From UBA11400 sp964473555 (GTDB lineage: Bacteria > Bacteroidota > Rhodothermia > Balneolales > HLUCCA01): a stretch of 64,000 bases of DNA. The stretch spans positions 62,001-126,000 of the forward strand of contig CAYYPL010000004.1 in the NCBI GenBank assembly GCA_964473555.1, given 5' to 3'. A program made the position numbers and the translations under genes. A model generated the notes under the pieces. It searched no databases. It had not been told where the DNA came from and saw nothing but the letters and a program-made list of their open reading frames with translations. Below, in pieces: positions 1 to 8,951 of the stretch. The stretch's first letter is position 1, and each line of letters starts with the position of its first letter.

Positions 1-1287
1 TCGTATGCGCTGACACTTCCCGAAGGACAACGTCTAATCTACACCTACACCGTTAACGCCAACGATTACACCATCGGTCTGGTTGTTCAGTTTGACGGTG
101 TACAGCAGTTTATGTCCGATAATAACGTCGAATTTGGATGGAAGTCGCGTTTGAATCCATCAGAGCGTTCACGTAGTTCCGAAGCCATGTATACCTCTGG
201 TTATGTGTACAGTGGGGAAACACTTGAGCAGTACATGCTGGAGGAAGCAGGTCGTAATGAAGATATCATCACGGGTACTGTCGATTGGGTCGCAACCAAA
301 TCCAAGTTTTTTACTCAGATTATCAAACCTGAGGTTCCTGGAACTGGCGCAATCATTACCAGTGAAGTTGACGGTGATCCAACGAATGAACTGACCCAGC
401 ACCATTACACCTCCACCCTGCGCACCCGAATTCCGGAAAGCAGCGTGTTGAGCTTTAGTCTGTACACGGGTCCATTGGAATACTACACCATTCGTGAATT
501 CGACGAAGTAGCCTACGAAATGGTCGATGTGGGATACCGATTCATCAACTGGTTCTCTGAGCCTTTGGTCAAGTATGCAATCCTTCCGGTCATCACCACA
601 TTTGGCGATTGGTTCGGTAATTTCGGACTCGCGATCATCGCGTTTGCATTCCTGGTTAAGCTGGTTCTGCATCCACTGACCAAGAAGAGTTTCGAAAGTA
701 TGGCCGCGATGCGTGAACTACAACCCGAGATGAAAGCCATCCAGGAGAAATACAAAGAGGATCCGGCCAAGCAGCAAAAAGCCACGATGGAGCTGTTCAA
801 GAAGGCGAAGGTGAATCCACTCGGTGGATGTTTGCCTAACCTGCTTCAGTTCCCGGTACTGATTACCCTCTGGAGATTCTTCCAGAACTCGATTGAAATC
901 CGTGGCGAGGCGTTCTTGTGGGCGAGTGACTTGTCCGCTCCTGACGAGATTATCAATCTGCCGTTTGAAATTCCGTTCATGGGAGATTTCATCGCGGGAT
1001 TCGTACTCCTGATGACCGCCAGTATGGTCGTTCAGATGAGAATCTCGGGACAAGGTGGCGCAGCGAATCCACAGATGAAGATCCTGCAGTACATCTTCCC
1101 TGTCATGATGCTCCTGATCTTCAACCAATTCGCGTCCGGTCTGAGCTTGTATTACCTCGTGTACAACATCCTTTCAATCGGACACCAGATGCTTATCAAC
1201 AAGCAGATTGACCACGTGAAATTGATGGAAGGCATCGACAAGAAAAAAGCCAAAGAAATGGCCAAAGAGTTGAAGGCTAAGAAGTAA
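1..1287 (+). CDS. yidC: Membrane protein insertase YidC, 5'-truncated by window edge
   Basis: Oxa1/YidC-family insertase that places proteins into the inner membrane, with or without SecYEG. The frame is open from base 1, so the start lies outside the window; about 428 residues are visible. The first ~140 are the end of the periplasmic P1 beta-domain. Then come the Oxa1 core segments: a first membrane helix, the cytoplasmic hairpin with QPEMKAIQEKYKEDPAKQQ, the conserved GGCLPNLLQFPVLITLW stretch, and further helices with the FNQFASGLSLYYLVYN signature. The Lys-rich C-terminus is typical for contacting ribosomes. A repeat-filled spacer follows. Identification is secure; the gene is intact as far as visible. 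Confidence 0.97.
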   Translation, partial: SYALTLPEGQRLIYTYTVNANDYTIGLVVQFDGVQQFMSDNNVEFGWKSRLNPSERSRSSEAMYTSGYVYSGETLEQYMLEEAGRNEDIITGTVDWVATKSKFFTQIIKPEVPGTGAIITSEVDGDPTNELTQHHYTSTLRTRIPESSVLSFSLYTGPLEYYTIREFDEVAYEMVDVGYRFINWFSEPLVKYAILPVITTFGDWFGNFGLAIIAFAFLVKLVLHPLTKKSFESMAAMRELQPEMKAIQEKYKEDPAKQQKATMELFKKAKVNPLGGCLPNLLQFPVLITLWRFFQNSIEIRGEAFLWASDLSAPDEIINLPFEIPFMGDFIAGFVLLMTASMVVQMRISGQGGAANPQMKILQYIFPVMMLLIFNQFASGLSLYYLVYNILSIGHQMLINKQIDHVKLMEGIDKKKAKEMAKELKAKK

Positions 1288-1440
1288 GAATAGTATATAG
1301 TACACAGTGCACAGAGTACAGTACACGCGGGTCAGATAGTGCAGAAAGTGCATATTTTTGATGAGAGATGAGGGATGAGCGAATGTCTCTCATCTCTCGT
1401 CCCTCGTCCCTCTTCAAGTTTATACTGTGTACTAATCACT
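1288..1440. repeat. Mosaic of short-period repeats between yidC and the next gene
   Basis: The spacer is almost entirely low-complexity heptad-period sequence. It has AGTACAC/AGTGCAC units (about 1298-1325), then a period-9 TCAGATAGTGCAGAAAGTGC block, then GATGAGA/GATGAGG units. These are followed by their reverse-complement counterpart (TCTCTCA/TCTCTCG/TCCCTCG) and finally ACTGTGTACTA, the complement of the first module. The order is therefore roughly a-b-c-c'-a', able to fold into one long imperfect hairpin. The same modules recur at 5960, 29644, 43452, inside dnaX and at 46208. Confidence 0.85.
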
Positions 1441-1447
1441 AAATTAA

Positions 1448-2383
1448 ATGTCCCTAATCCACCCCCATTTCCCGATTGTGAGGTATGTGGACGGCACAAA
1501 AATGCTGTTCAATCCCGTCATGCGGCAGATGGTGGCTGACAGGCCTGAAGAGCGTGTCCGGTTGAGGACGATCGAATTTTTGTGCCGTCGGGCTGGATTT
1601 TCGCTGAATCGCATGAGTACCGAGCAGGGTCTGCATCACGGATTTGGCGGGCCATCGACCCAGCGTACCGACATCGTGTGCTTCGACTCGGCTCATCATC
1701 CGTTGTTGTTGGTCGAATGCAAGGCCGAGGGGATCAAAATCGACGAGAAGGTTGCCGTTCAGAGTGCGAGATACAACCGGAGTGTCCAGGCACCCTACGT
1801 GCTGTTGACCAATGGCGTGAGTGACGTGTTGATGGCTATGAAAGAAGACGGCGGTGTGGAGGTATTGTCCGGGTGGGAGCGGGTATCCGAGCTCATGTCC
1901 GAGTCGCGACGCGACTCGGACTACTGGGAGCAACGCGGATTTGTGAGCGTCGGAGCAGATGGATTGAGTGACGCGGCGACCGATTGGTTGACGCGGCTGT
2001 ATGAGGGAGACGGAGCTCAGAATCAGTATGTGCAGGTTCCTGTTCCGGGCGAATTGCTGGGGGGAATGAGCGGAGTTATGCGTCCGGTGGTGTCGCAGTA
2101 CATGCGTGTGTATCCGCGGGAGGTGTCGGGAGCGCGGCAGGCCATTGGGTTGGTGTCGGGGGTGGTGAGAGTGTCCGGCGAGGATTCGCCCAACGCCGTG
2201 TTGATCCGGATTTACAATGATCCGGCGGTCTCCGCTTCAAAATGGGAGATTCGCAGCATTTATTTTCACGAAACTACGCTTGAATTGAGAGCAACTGTCC
2301 CAGATTCAAATGCAACTCCAGCTTTTCTACAACTGGATCACCCGAATCCGACCGAGCAACTCACCCCGATTTACGTCATTTGA
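1448..2383 (+). CDS. HsdR N-terminal-type (PD-(D/E)XK) restriction-like protein
   Basis: This 311-residue protein has an N-terminal region like the type I restriction endonuclease R-protein N-terminal domain (HSDR_N). The nuclease-like core is D75, E90-C-K92 and Q105, matching the D...ExK...Q pattern of PD-(D/E)XK folds in that family. No helicase motor is fused and no HsdM/HsdS neighbour is present, so it is not a complete type I system. Stand-alone HSDR_N proteins are common in Bacteroidota and their role is unclear. The C-terminal half (about 175-311) is not recognised. An ATG start fits directly after the repeat spacer. Confidence 0.75.
   Translation: MSLIHPHFPIVRYVDGTKMLFNPVMRQMVADRPEERVRLRTIEFLCRRAGFSLNRMSTEQGLHHGFGGPSTQRTDIVCFDSAHHPLLLVECKAEGIKIDEKVAVQSARYNRSVQAPYVLLTNGVSDVLMAMKEDGGVEVLSGWERVSELMSESRRDSDYWEQRGFVSVGADGLSDAATDWLTRLYEGDGAQNQYVQVPVPGELLGGMSGVMRPVVSQYMRVYPREVSGARQAIGLVSGVVRVSGEDSPNAVLIRIYNDPAVSASKWEIRSIYFHETTLELRATVPDSNATPAFLQLDHPNPTEQLTPIYVI
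1897..1921. repeat. 25-bp near-perfect palindrome inside the HSDR_N gene
   Basis: Two 12-bp arms (GTCCGAGTCGCG and its exact complement) flank a single A. The palindrome lies wholly inside the coding sequence and encodes residues around SESRRDSD. A shorter relative, GAGTCGC-AC-GCGACTC, occurs in the amidohydrolase gene at 14127-14142. Function unknown; it may be chance or a small mobile palindrome. Confidence 0.6.
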
Positions 2384-2503
2384 CATTCTGTACTTTGGGT
2401 TACTTCAACGGGGCGTTCCATTTCTACTCGGTTCGCATTATCTTCAACTCAGAACGAATACTTACGTCATGTATTTTGATGTGAACCTCTAATTGGAGTC
2501 TGT

Positions 2504-3829
2504 ATGTACGCGCACCATCGCAAAAAACTCTACGAACTGTACGCCGATCAAAAAAATACGCTGATCTACATCCGCGGAGCATCGGTTTCCCACCGCTACA
2601 ATACCGATTTCGAGTATCCGTTTCGACAGGAATCGAATTTCTGGTATCTGAGTGGAGTGAATGAGCCTGATTTTGCCCTGATTCTGGATCCTGCAAAGCA
2701 GGAGTTTCACTTGTTGTTGCCACGTCGCGACGCGATGTATGCGGTATGGATGGGTTTCGTGCGCAGTCCGGAGCATTACAAAACCACGTTCGAGCCCGAT
2801 TATGTACACTACACAGACGAGTTCGAAAGCGTGCTTCGGTCCTTGTCTCCTTCCAATGTGCATTGCATCAGTGAATCCGATGCCCGGCATGTACGTGAAT
2901 ATGGATTCCAGGCAGAAACCGGAGAATTGTCCGATGCACTTGCCTTCTGCCGTGTACTGAAAACATCCGAAGAAGTTAAACAACTACGCATCGCCTCAAA
3001 AGTTGCAAGTCACGCCCACAAAGCCGTGATGAAGGCAGTTGCTCCGGGTAAGTATGAGCACGAAATGATGGCCACGTTTCAGTATACCTGTACCAACGCC
3101 GGACTCCGTCACCAGCCTTACGGCGGCATCTTCGCGGGCGGATACGGAGGATCGGTTCTGCACTACGTAGAGAACGATAAACTATTGGATAACAATACGT
3201 TGTTTCTTGTGGATGCAGGCGCTGAGTCCAATGGCTATGCGGCCGACATCACCCGGACTTTCCCCGTTAACGGACGTTTCAACCACGAGCAGGCTCTTGT
3301 GTACGATATTGTGTACCATATGATCGAACACTGTCTTTCCTTGTGTAAACCGGGAGTAGAGATGGAAGAGATCCAAATTCAGGCGGCACGTTTGATGGTT
3401 GAGCAGATGGTCGCTGCTGGATTACTTCACGGTGACGTGGATGTGTTGATGGATAACGATATTTTTGCGCTGTTTTTTCCCCACGGTATTGGACATTTCC
3501 TTGGGCTCGACACCCACGATGTGGGAGGATATCCAAAAGGCGTAGAACGGATCGATCGACCCGGGTTGCGATACCTCAGAACCCGTCGCTTACTCGAACC
3601 GGGCATGGTCGTAACCATCGAACCTGGACTCTACTTCATCCCTGCTTTGTTGGTTCCTGCTTTCGAAAACAAGGAACAATCCCGCTTCCTGAACGTGCCC
3701 GAGCTCCGGAAATACCTGCATTTCGGAGGGGTTCGTATCGAAGACAATATCGTTATCACCGCTTCCGGACACGAAAATTTAACCGACGTTCCAAAGTCAC
3801 GCAGTGATATCGAATCGTTCATGAAATGA
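2504..3829 (+). CDS. pepP: Xaa-Pro aminopeptidase (M24B)
   Basis: Metallopeptidase that removes an N-terminal residue preceding proline. It has an N-terminal creatinase-like domain (about 1-150) and a C-terminal pita-bread catalytic domain. The five dinuclear-metal ligands can all be placed: D237 and D248 (VDAG...AADITRTF), H331 (HGIGHFLGLDTHD), E373 (TIEPGLYF) and E413 (RIEDN). The 441-residue length is normal for PepP, and there is no signal peptide, so it acts in the cytoplasm. The S9 peptidase gene starts 22 bp downstream on the same strand. Together they suggest degradation of proline-containing peptides. Confidence 0.95.
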   Translation: MYAHHRKKLYELYADQKNTLIYIRGASVSHRYNTDFEYPFRQESNFWYLSGVNEPDFALILDPAKQEFHLLLPRRDAMYAVWMGFVRSPEHYKTTFEPDYVHYTDEFESVLRSLSPSNVHCISESDARHVREYGFQAETGELSDALAFCRVLKTSEEVKQLRIASKVASHAHKAVMKAVAPGKYEHEMMATFQYTCTNAGLRHQPYGGIFAGGYGGSVLHYVENDKLLDNNTLFLVDAGAESNGYAADITRTFPVNGRFNHEQALVYDIVYHMIEHCLSLCKPGVEMEEIQIQAARLMVEQMVAAGLLHGDVDVLMDNDIFALFFPHGIGHFLGLDTHDVGGYPKGVERIDRPGLRYLRTRRLLEPGMVVTIEPGLYFIPALLVPAFENKEQSRFLNVPELRKYLHFGGVRIEDNIVITASGHENLTDVPKSRSDIESFMK

Positions 3830-3851
3830 ATTTCCATTTAACCCATTCTCC

Positions 3852-5957
3852 ATGAAATCCCGTTTTTCTTTCGTTGTAATAGTCCTCCTTTTTACACTTA
3901 CTGGCGTTGGATTCTCACAATCCGGCATAGACACCCTTCAGCTGAAAACCATTTTTGATGAGCCATTTCTATCCGGAGTTCGTCCAAATCCAAGTGGATT
4001 CGATCCATCCGGCCGGACGGTCTTCTTCAGCTGGAATGACTCCTCCATGTCAGTAAGCGAGACCTTCCGTGTCGATCTGGATGGCAAGAACCTCCGCGAA
4101 GCGACGAAATTGGAACAGACTTTACGTACCGCTACTATTTCTCCTGACAAAAAACGCATTTTGTACACCGAATCAGGCAATCTGATGATCGCCAGCGCCG
4201 ATGGCAGCAATGCGCGCATACTGGTGTCGAGCATCGGTAATGATTCGAACGGACAATGGTCTTCGAAGGGCGACAAAGTGGCCTACACATCCAACGGAGA
4301 TGTATGGGTCATTGATGTGAACCAGGCATCGGTGCGTCAGGTTACCCGTCGGGCGTCAGGAACTCCGAGTTATTCACTACGAAACTGGGCCGACGGCGAT
4401 TCATTGCTGGTACTGTCCCAAACCGACAACAGCGAGCATCGCGAGGTGTTTTTCCCTGAATACATCGACAAGTTTGTCAAGCCGGGTGGATCGCGTCGAG
4501 GCATTGCGACCATGTCGTTGCACACGGTAAACATCGATTCTCGCGATATCAAAACGCTTCTGACAGGCAAAATCAGTCTTCGTGGCGTGGTTGTGAGTCC
4601 GTCAGGACGCTATCTGATGACCGATCAGGCCGATGAGTTCCTAAAAAACCGCGAAATTGGTGTGTATGACCTTCAAAATAATAACACATACACTGTAATC
4701 CACTCAGAAAGTACTGAAGGCTGGATCTCTACCGGATTTGGAAGTGCCCGTTTTGCGCCAGGTACAGACCGGATTTCGTTTACATCCGAACAGGACGGAT
4801 GGGAGCATATTTATCTGGTGAATCCGGATGGTAGCGACCTGAATCAACTGACTTCAGGGACTTGGGAAGCTTCCTGGTATCAGTGGTTGGATGACCAAAG
4901 AATGGTTTACGTTTCCAGTGAAGCGGATCCAGGTGTGCGTCATATAGTAGTTGCAGATCTTCGTCGCGGCAGCCACACGACCATCACCGAGGGCGACCAG
5001 TACAGACTGGGATTCAATCTGAGTCCGGACAATAAGCACATCATTTTTCGAAAAAGTTGGTTTAATCAGCCTGATGATCTGTATGTGATTAATGTGGATC
5101 GTCCACGTGGTGAGGTGAAACTGACCAACAGCATTCCTGAGCGTTTCAATCAGATCGGATGGAGTATGCCCGAGTACATTCGTTTCACCGGACGCGATGG
5201 AGAGACTGGCCTGTCGATGGAGCTCATCAAACCGTATGATTTTGATCCCGCGAAGAAGTATCCGGTTGTCGTGTTTGTCCACGGTGCTGGATCCCTCCAG
5301 AACGTGTACAAAGGCTGGTCGAACAACTACTGGCGCGAGTACATGTTCCATCATTTTCTGGCAAAAAACGGGTATGTCGTGATTGAAGTCGACTATCGCC
5401 ATAGCCTGGGATACGGACGGAAGTTCCGCGAAGATGTGACCACCTGGATGGGTAAATACGAGCTTGAGGACATCATTGACGGTATCGATTTCATTGCCAA
5501 AGACGGATACATCGATGTGAATCGCGTGGGTGTTTACGGAGGAAGCTACGGCGGATTCATGGCGCTCTATGCCGTTTCACAGGCACCGGATCGATTTCAT
5601 GCGGCTGCAGCGTTGCGTGCGGTAACCAACTGGGAGAACTACTACTACGCGAATCCATGGTACACGGGTCCACGTTTGGGACATCCGGATACCGACCGCC
5701 AAAACTATGACCGAAGCTCGCCGTTGACCTACGCCGACAGCCTGAGTCGTCCGGCGTTGATTCTGCACGGACTCGTTGACGACAACGTAGGATTCCAGGA
5801 CGCCATGCAATATGTCGAGAAACTGATCCAGTCGGGCAACACCGAGTTCGACTTGATGGTATATCCATCCGAAAACCATGGCTTCGTCTCACCAAAATCC
5901 TGGTACGATGAGTATTTGAGGATATTCAATTACTTTGAGAAGCATGTGAAGAAGTAG
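3852..5957 (+). CDS. Secreted S9 family prolyl oligopeptidase/DPP-type peptidase
   Basis: This 701-residue protein has a Sec signal peptide ending near FSQS, a beta-propeller formed by WD40-like PD40 repeats (about 45-430) and an alpha/beta-hydrolase domain. The catalytic triad is readable: S565 in GGSYGGF, D643 in HGLVDDNV and H676 in SENHGF. Domain order matches the dipeptidyl-peptidase IV/acylaminoacyl-peptidase branch. The protein is probably periplasmic or cell-surface and cleaves short peptides. It lies just downstream of pepP and is probably cotranscribed. Substrate preference (DPP-IV versus acyl-peptidase) cannot be settled from the sequence alone. Confidence 0.93.
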   Translation: MKSRFSFVVIVLLFTLTGVGFSQSGIDTLQLKTIFDEPFLSGVRPNPSGFDPSGRTVFFSWNDSSMSVSETFRVDLDGKNLREATKLEQTLRTATISPDKKRILYTESGNLMIASADGSNARILVSSIGNDSNGQWSSKGDKVAYTSNGDVWVIDVNQASVRQVTRRASGTPSYSLRNWADGDSLLVLSQTDNSEHREVFFPEYIDKFVKPGGSRRGIATMSLHTVNIDSRDIKTLLTGKISLRGVVVSPSGRYLMTDQADEFLKNREIGVYDLQNNNTYTVIHSESTEGWISTGFGSARFAPGTDRISFTSEQDGWEHIYLVNPDGSDLNQLTSGTWEASWYQWLDDQRMVYVSSEADPGVRHIVVADLRRGSHTTITEGDQYRLGFNLSPDNKHIIFRKSWFNQPDDLYVINVDRPRGEVKLTNSIPERFNQIGWSMPEYIRFTGRDGETGLSMELIKPYDFDPAKKYPVVVFVHGAGSLQNVYKGWSNNYWREYMFHHFLAKNGYVVIEVDYRHSLGYGRKFREDVTTWMGKYELEDIIDGIDFIAKDGYIDVNRVGVYGGSYGGFMALYAVSQAPDRFHAAAALRAVTNWENYYYANPWYTGPRLGHPDTDRQNYDRSSPLTYADSLSRPALILHGLVDDNVGFQDAMQYVEKLIQSGNTEFDLMVYPSENHGFVSPKSWYDEYLRIFNYFEKHVKK

Positions 5958-5959
5958 AA

Positions 5960-6115
5960 TTTAGTTCGCAGTACATAGTACACAGTACATAGTACAACGT
6001 AGAAGTTTGAAGAGGGATGAGCGATGAGTGACGAGGGTTTTCAGCTCATCTCTCGTCCCTTTACTCTATCCTCGTCTGTTATCTCTTATCTGTTATCTCT
6101 TATCTCTTATCATAA
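5960..6115. repeat. Intergenic mosaic of heptad repeats
   Basis: Units of AGTACAT/AGTACAC are followed by GAGGGAT/GAGCGAT/GAGTGAC units, their inverted counterpart (CTCATCTCTCGTCCC), and then TGTTATC/TCTTATC units repeated about five times. The layout parallels the spacer at 1288-1440. It ends just before the TAnnTTTG promoter box of the next gene. Confidence 0.85.
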
Positions 6116-6120
6116 ATTAG

Positions 6121-6128
6121 TATCTTTG
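6121..6128 (+). promoter_or_regulatory. Bacteroidota-type -7 box TATCTTTG
   Basis: Matches the TAnnTTTG consensus of the primary sigma factor in Bacteroidota-like bacteria. It lies 21 nt upstream of the ATG at 6150. A clear -33 TTG element is not obvious because the upstream DNA is repeat-derived. Confidence 0.45.
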
Positions 6129-6149
6129 GGCTTCATTTGAAGTCCATTT

Positions 6150-7715
6150 ATGCGCAAAGAAATCGACATCCGTGTCACTCCGGAAACGGCCGGAGAACCT
6201 GATCAGCTCAAACGTTATGTATCTGGAGCCGTGGGGCATCCACTCAGCTCCATCCTGCATGTCGAAATTAAACGACGGTCGATTGATGCACGCGGACACC
6301 AGGTCAAAATCAACTTACGGGTCGAAGTGTACATCAATGAACCTTATGTTTCCCAGCCCGTTTTGCTTCCCGATTACAAGAATGTAGCAGCGGCTGAACC
6401 GGTAATTATCGTCGGGATGGGTCCTGCCGGACTCTTCGCTGCGCTCAAATGCCTCGAACTGGGACTCAAACCGGTCATTATCGAGCGAGGAAAGAACGTC
6501 AAGGACCGCATCAAGGATCTGAAGGGAATCAACGTCGATCATGTAGTTAATCCGGACTCGAACTACTGCTTCGGGGAAGGTGGTGCGGGCACCTATTCGG
6601 ATGGAAAACTGTACACCAGAGCCAAAAAACGAGGCGATATAAACAAGATACTCGAAGTGCTGGTCGGATTCGGAGCAACGGAGGATATCCTGGTCGAAGC
6701 TCATCCACACATCGGGACCAACAAACTCCCGGGAATCATCGCATCTATGCGGGAAGCCATCGAAGCACATGGTGGTGAGATTCATTTCAACACGCGGGTT
6801 GTGGACTTCATGCTCGACGGCAACCAGATTAAGGGCGTTGAAACGGCTTCCGGGGAGCGTATAGAGGGTAAGCACGTCATTCTTGCCACGGGACACTCAG
6901 CGCGCGATGTGTTTGAGCTGCTTGTCCGTCGAAAGATTGCAATTGAGCTCAAACCGCTCGCCATCGGAGTACGGGTCGAGCACGAGCAGTCGCTCATCGA
7001 CCGGATTCAGTACAGTTGTGAGGTCGACCGCGGCCCTTATTTACCACCGTCTCCGTACAGTATCGTCAAGCAAGTTGGAGGACGTGGTGTCTACTCGTTT
7101 TGTATGTGTCCGGGTGGAGTTGTTGCTCCGTGTGCGACCAGTCAGGAAGAGATCGTCACCAATGGATGGTCGTCGTCGAGACGGGCACGATCCACGGCCA
7201 ATTCCGGTATCGTGGTAGAACTTCGTCACGAAGATTTCAAGCCTTTTGCCCAATTTGGTCCACTGGCGGCCATGGAATTTCAGCGTGCCATCGAGCATAA
7301 AGCCTGGATCGAGGGTGGACGAACCCAAACGGCTCCAGCGCAACGTCTGGTAGATTTTGTAAACGGCAAAGTGTCCGGTTCGCTGCCCAAAACCTCTTAT
7401 GCACCTGGAATCACCAGCGTAGATTTGCGATCTGTGCTACCTGATTTCATCTACAAAACACTCAAAGGCGGATTCCAGGAGTATGGGAAGTCCATGAAGG
7501 GTTACCTTACTAATGACGCTGTGGTACATGCACCCGAAACACGCACTTCGTCTCCTGTCCGGATTCCTCGTGACCCCGAAACCATGCAGCACCCACAGAT
7601 CAAGGGATTGTATCCGTGTGGTGAAGGAGCCGGCTACGCCGGAGGGATCGTCTCTGCGGCGTTAGATGGTGAAAAAGTGGCGACTTCCGTTGCCACTTTT
7701 TCAGAAAACAGATAA
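6150..7715 (+). CDS. FAD/NAD(P)-dependent dehydrogenase (COG2509-like)
   Basis: This 521-residue flavoprotein carries the Rossmann dinucleotide-binding motif GMGPAGLFAA at residues 89-98, followed by an acidic-arginine end (IIERG). The ~80 residues before it form a small N-terminal domain typical of the uncharacterised FAD-dependent dehydrogenases of COG2509. A second FAD motif near the C-terminus (GLYPCGEGAGYAGGI) closes the cofactor site. It is cytosolic and has no signal peptide. Its substrate is not known in this family. The gene starts after a TAnnTTTG box and ends inside a perfect hairpin (7671-7702), so it is probably a single-gene transcript. Confidence 0.85.
   Translation: MRKEIDIRVTPETAGEPDQLKRYVSGAVGHPLSSILHVEIKRRSIDARGHQVKINLRVEVYINEPYVSQPVLLPDYKNVAAAEPVIIVGMGPAGLFAALKCLELGLKPVIIERGKNVKDRIKDLKGINVDHVVNPDSNYCFGEGGAGTYSDGKLYTRAKKRGDINKILEVLVGFGATEDILVEAHPHIGTNKLPGIIASMREAIEAHGGEIHFNTRVVDFMLDGNQIKGVETASGERIEGKHVILATGHSARDVFELLVRRKIAIELKPLAIGVRVEHEQSLIDRIQYSCEVDRGPYLPPSPYSIVKQVGGRGVYSFCMCPGGVVAPCATSQEEIVTNGWSSSRRARSTANSGIVVELRHEDFKPFAQFGPLAAMEFQRAIEHKAWIEGGRTQTAPAQRLVDFVNGKVSGSLPKTSYAPGITSVDLRSVLPDFIYKTLKGGFQEYGKSMKGYLTNDAVVHAPETRTSSPVRIPRDPETMQHPQIKGLYPCGEGAGYAGGIVSAALDGEKVATSVATFSENR
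7671..7702 (+). terminator. Intrinsic-terminator-like hairpin overlapping the 3' end of a gene
   Basis: An 11-bp perfect stem (GAAAAAGTGGC / GCCACTTTTTC) has a 10-nt loop and ends in a T run. It lies 13 nt before the stop codon of the FAD dehydrogenase, so the terminator appears built into the last codons. Confidence 0.6.
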
Positions 7716-7717
7716 AG

Positions 7718-7817
7718 GAAAACAGAAAAGAGTGGTAAGCCGCATCTAGCACACGAAAAAATCCGCTAGCCACTCCCTGCTTCAAAATCTCTTCTCTCTT
7801 TTCCGTTTTCTGTTTTC
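7718..7817. repeat. Inverted repeat between convergent genes
   Basis: Perfect 12-bp arms GAAAACAGAAAA (7718-7729) and TTTTCTGTTTTC (7806-7817) enclose further pairing AGTGG (7731-7735) and CCACT (7770-7774). It sits between the convergent FAD dehydrogenase and YciI-like genes. It may be a bidirectional terminator or a member of the mosaic repeat family seen elsewhere. Confidence 0.6.
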
Positions 7818-7830
7818 TCGCCGCAGGTAC

Positions 7831-8301
7831 CTATTTAGATAGTGTACCGTGGATTTGGTTCATTTGCATCAACGCCGCTGACCCATACCATGCATGCAAC
7901 TCCATGACCAAACGCCCGGACTGCACCGCTGGATCCGCAGCGGTCAGTGCCTCGGCTTCTTCCATAGTAGCATCAAACACGAAAATGCCCCGGATATCTC
8001 CCCCATCCAAAAAAGGTCCAGCCAGCACCAGTTTCCCTGATTCCGCCATGGAAGCGATATGCGCCATGTGTCCAGCCTGGATTTCCTGGGCAGCGTTGGG
8101 ATCCTGATCGCGATTCGGTCCTGATTTCAGAAACGCCATCACGTATCGTTTCATGCCATAATCGTCCGCTCCGAGTTCTTGCGCCAAATCGGCATTATAT
8201 TTCGATTCCGTAGTGTCTACAGCGGCCACTTCGCTCGTTTGTCCAGTCTCCATTCCACATCCCATGACCATCACAATAACAACTATCATTACTAATATCA
8301 T
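7831..8301 (-). CDS. YciI-related lipoprotein
   Basis: About 156 residues. A short hydrophobic leader ends in the lipobox-like VMGC, predicting a lipid-anchored periplasmic protein. The body is a dimeric ferredoxin-like YciI/YCII domain (VMAFLKSGPNRDQDP...HMAHIASMAESGKLVLAGPF). That fold is often linked to dehalogenase-like or unknown small-molecule functions. The start is set at the ATG at 8301; an upstream GTG would add two residues. It is divergent from the VOC gene, with a perfect 20-bp palindrome between them, so one regulator may control both. Confidence 0.8.
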   Translation of the reverse strand: MILVMIVVIVMVMGCGMETGQTSEVAAVDTTESKYNADLAQELGADDYGMKRYVMAFLKSGPNRDQDPNAAQEIQAGHMAHIASMAESGKLVLAGPFLDGGDIRGIFVFDATMEEAEALTAADPAVQSGRLVMELHAWYGSAALMQMNQIHGTLSK

Positions 8302-8348
8302 CGACACACCTCATTGTTTTATCATGATTTACCTCAAACAAGTTGTTA

Positions 8349-8368
8349 TTAGTTGTTTAAACAACTAA
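8349..8368. promoter_or_regulatory. Perfect 20-bp palindromic operator
   Basis: TTAGTTGTTTAAACAACTAA is a perfect palindrome in the divergent region between the YciI-like lipoprotein and the VOC protein. Its core TTGTTTAAACAACTA recurs at 29756-29770 in front of a thioredoxin-like gene, which suggests one shared dimeric repressor (MarR- or TetR-like size). The regulator is not in this window. Confidence 0.65.
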
Positions 8369-8412
8369 ATTATGCAGTAGGACAAATATATAAACAATAC
8401 CATCATGTAGCT

Positions 8413-8910
8413 ATGGGGAAAACTGAATCAGCCTATGTAGTTCCGGCGCAGACCCGCATCGGACACATCCATCTCAAAGTATCTGACTTGCAACGAAGTC
8501 TCAATTTTTATTGCGGACTCCTCGGATTTGAGCTGGTAACCATGTACGGTGATCAGGCAGCTTTCATTTCTGCGGGTGGGTATCACCATCACATCGGACT
8601 GAATACCTGGTACAGTAAAGGCGCGCCTCCTGCTCCACAGCGAAGTGCCGGACTTTTTCACACTGCGATTTTGTATCCAACCCGCCGGGACCTGGCAGTC
8701 ATCACCAGGCGACTGATCGATGCAGGCTATCCGATTTCGGGTGCCAGTGACCACGGTGTTTCCGAAGCCATATACATGGATGATCCGGATGGAAACGGCG
8801 TCGAACTCTATCGCGACCGCCCTGAATCTGAGTGGCCCCGTAATCCGGATGGAAGCATCAACATGTACACCCGCGCCCTGGATCTTGAAGGGTTACTGGC
8901 TGAGGTATAG
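8413..8910 (+). CDS. VOC (glyoxalase/dioxygenase superfamily) protein
   Basis: 165 residues from the ATG at 8413. A longer frame from a TTG at 8353 would start inside the palindromic operator, so it is rejected. The protein shows the vicinal-oxygen-chelate pattern: IGHIHLKVSDLQRSLNFY...LGF at the N-terminus, a central HTAI strand, and a C-terminal DPDGNGVELY with a metal-ligand Glu. This resembles catechol-2,3-dioxygenase-like or glyoxalase members. Candidate metal ligands are the His in GHIHLKV, the His in LFHTA and the Glu in GVELY. Substrate unknown. The operator suggests control by an effector-responsive repressor. Confidence 0.88.
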   Translation: MGKTESAYVVPAQTRIGHIHLKVSDLQRSLNFYCGLLGFELVTMYGDQAAFISAGGYHHHIGLNTWYSKGAPPAPQRSAGLFHTAILYPTRRDLAVITRRLIDAGYPISGASDHGVSEAIYMDDPDGNGVELYRDRPESEWPRNPDGSINMYTRALDLEGLLAEV

Positions 8911-8951
8911 ACCGAAAAAGTAAATCCATCATTTCAAAATGAAAGCACAGA

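Noticed and set aside
8353..8412. TTG start extending the VOC protein by 20 residues
   Set aside because: It starts inside the palindromic operator and the added residues are not part of the fold.
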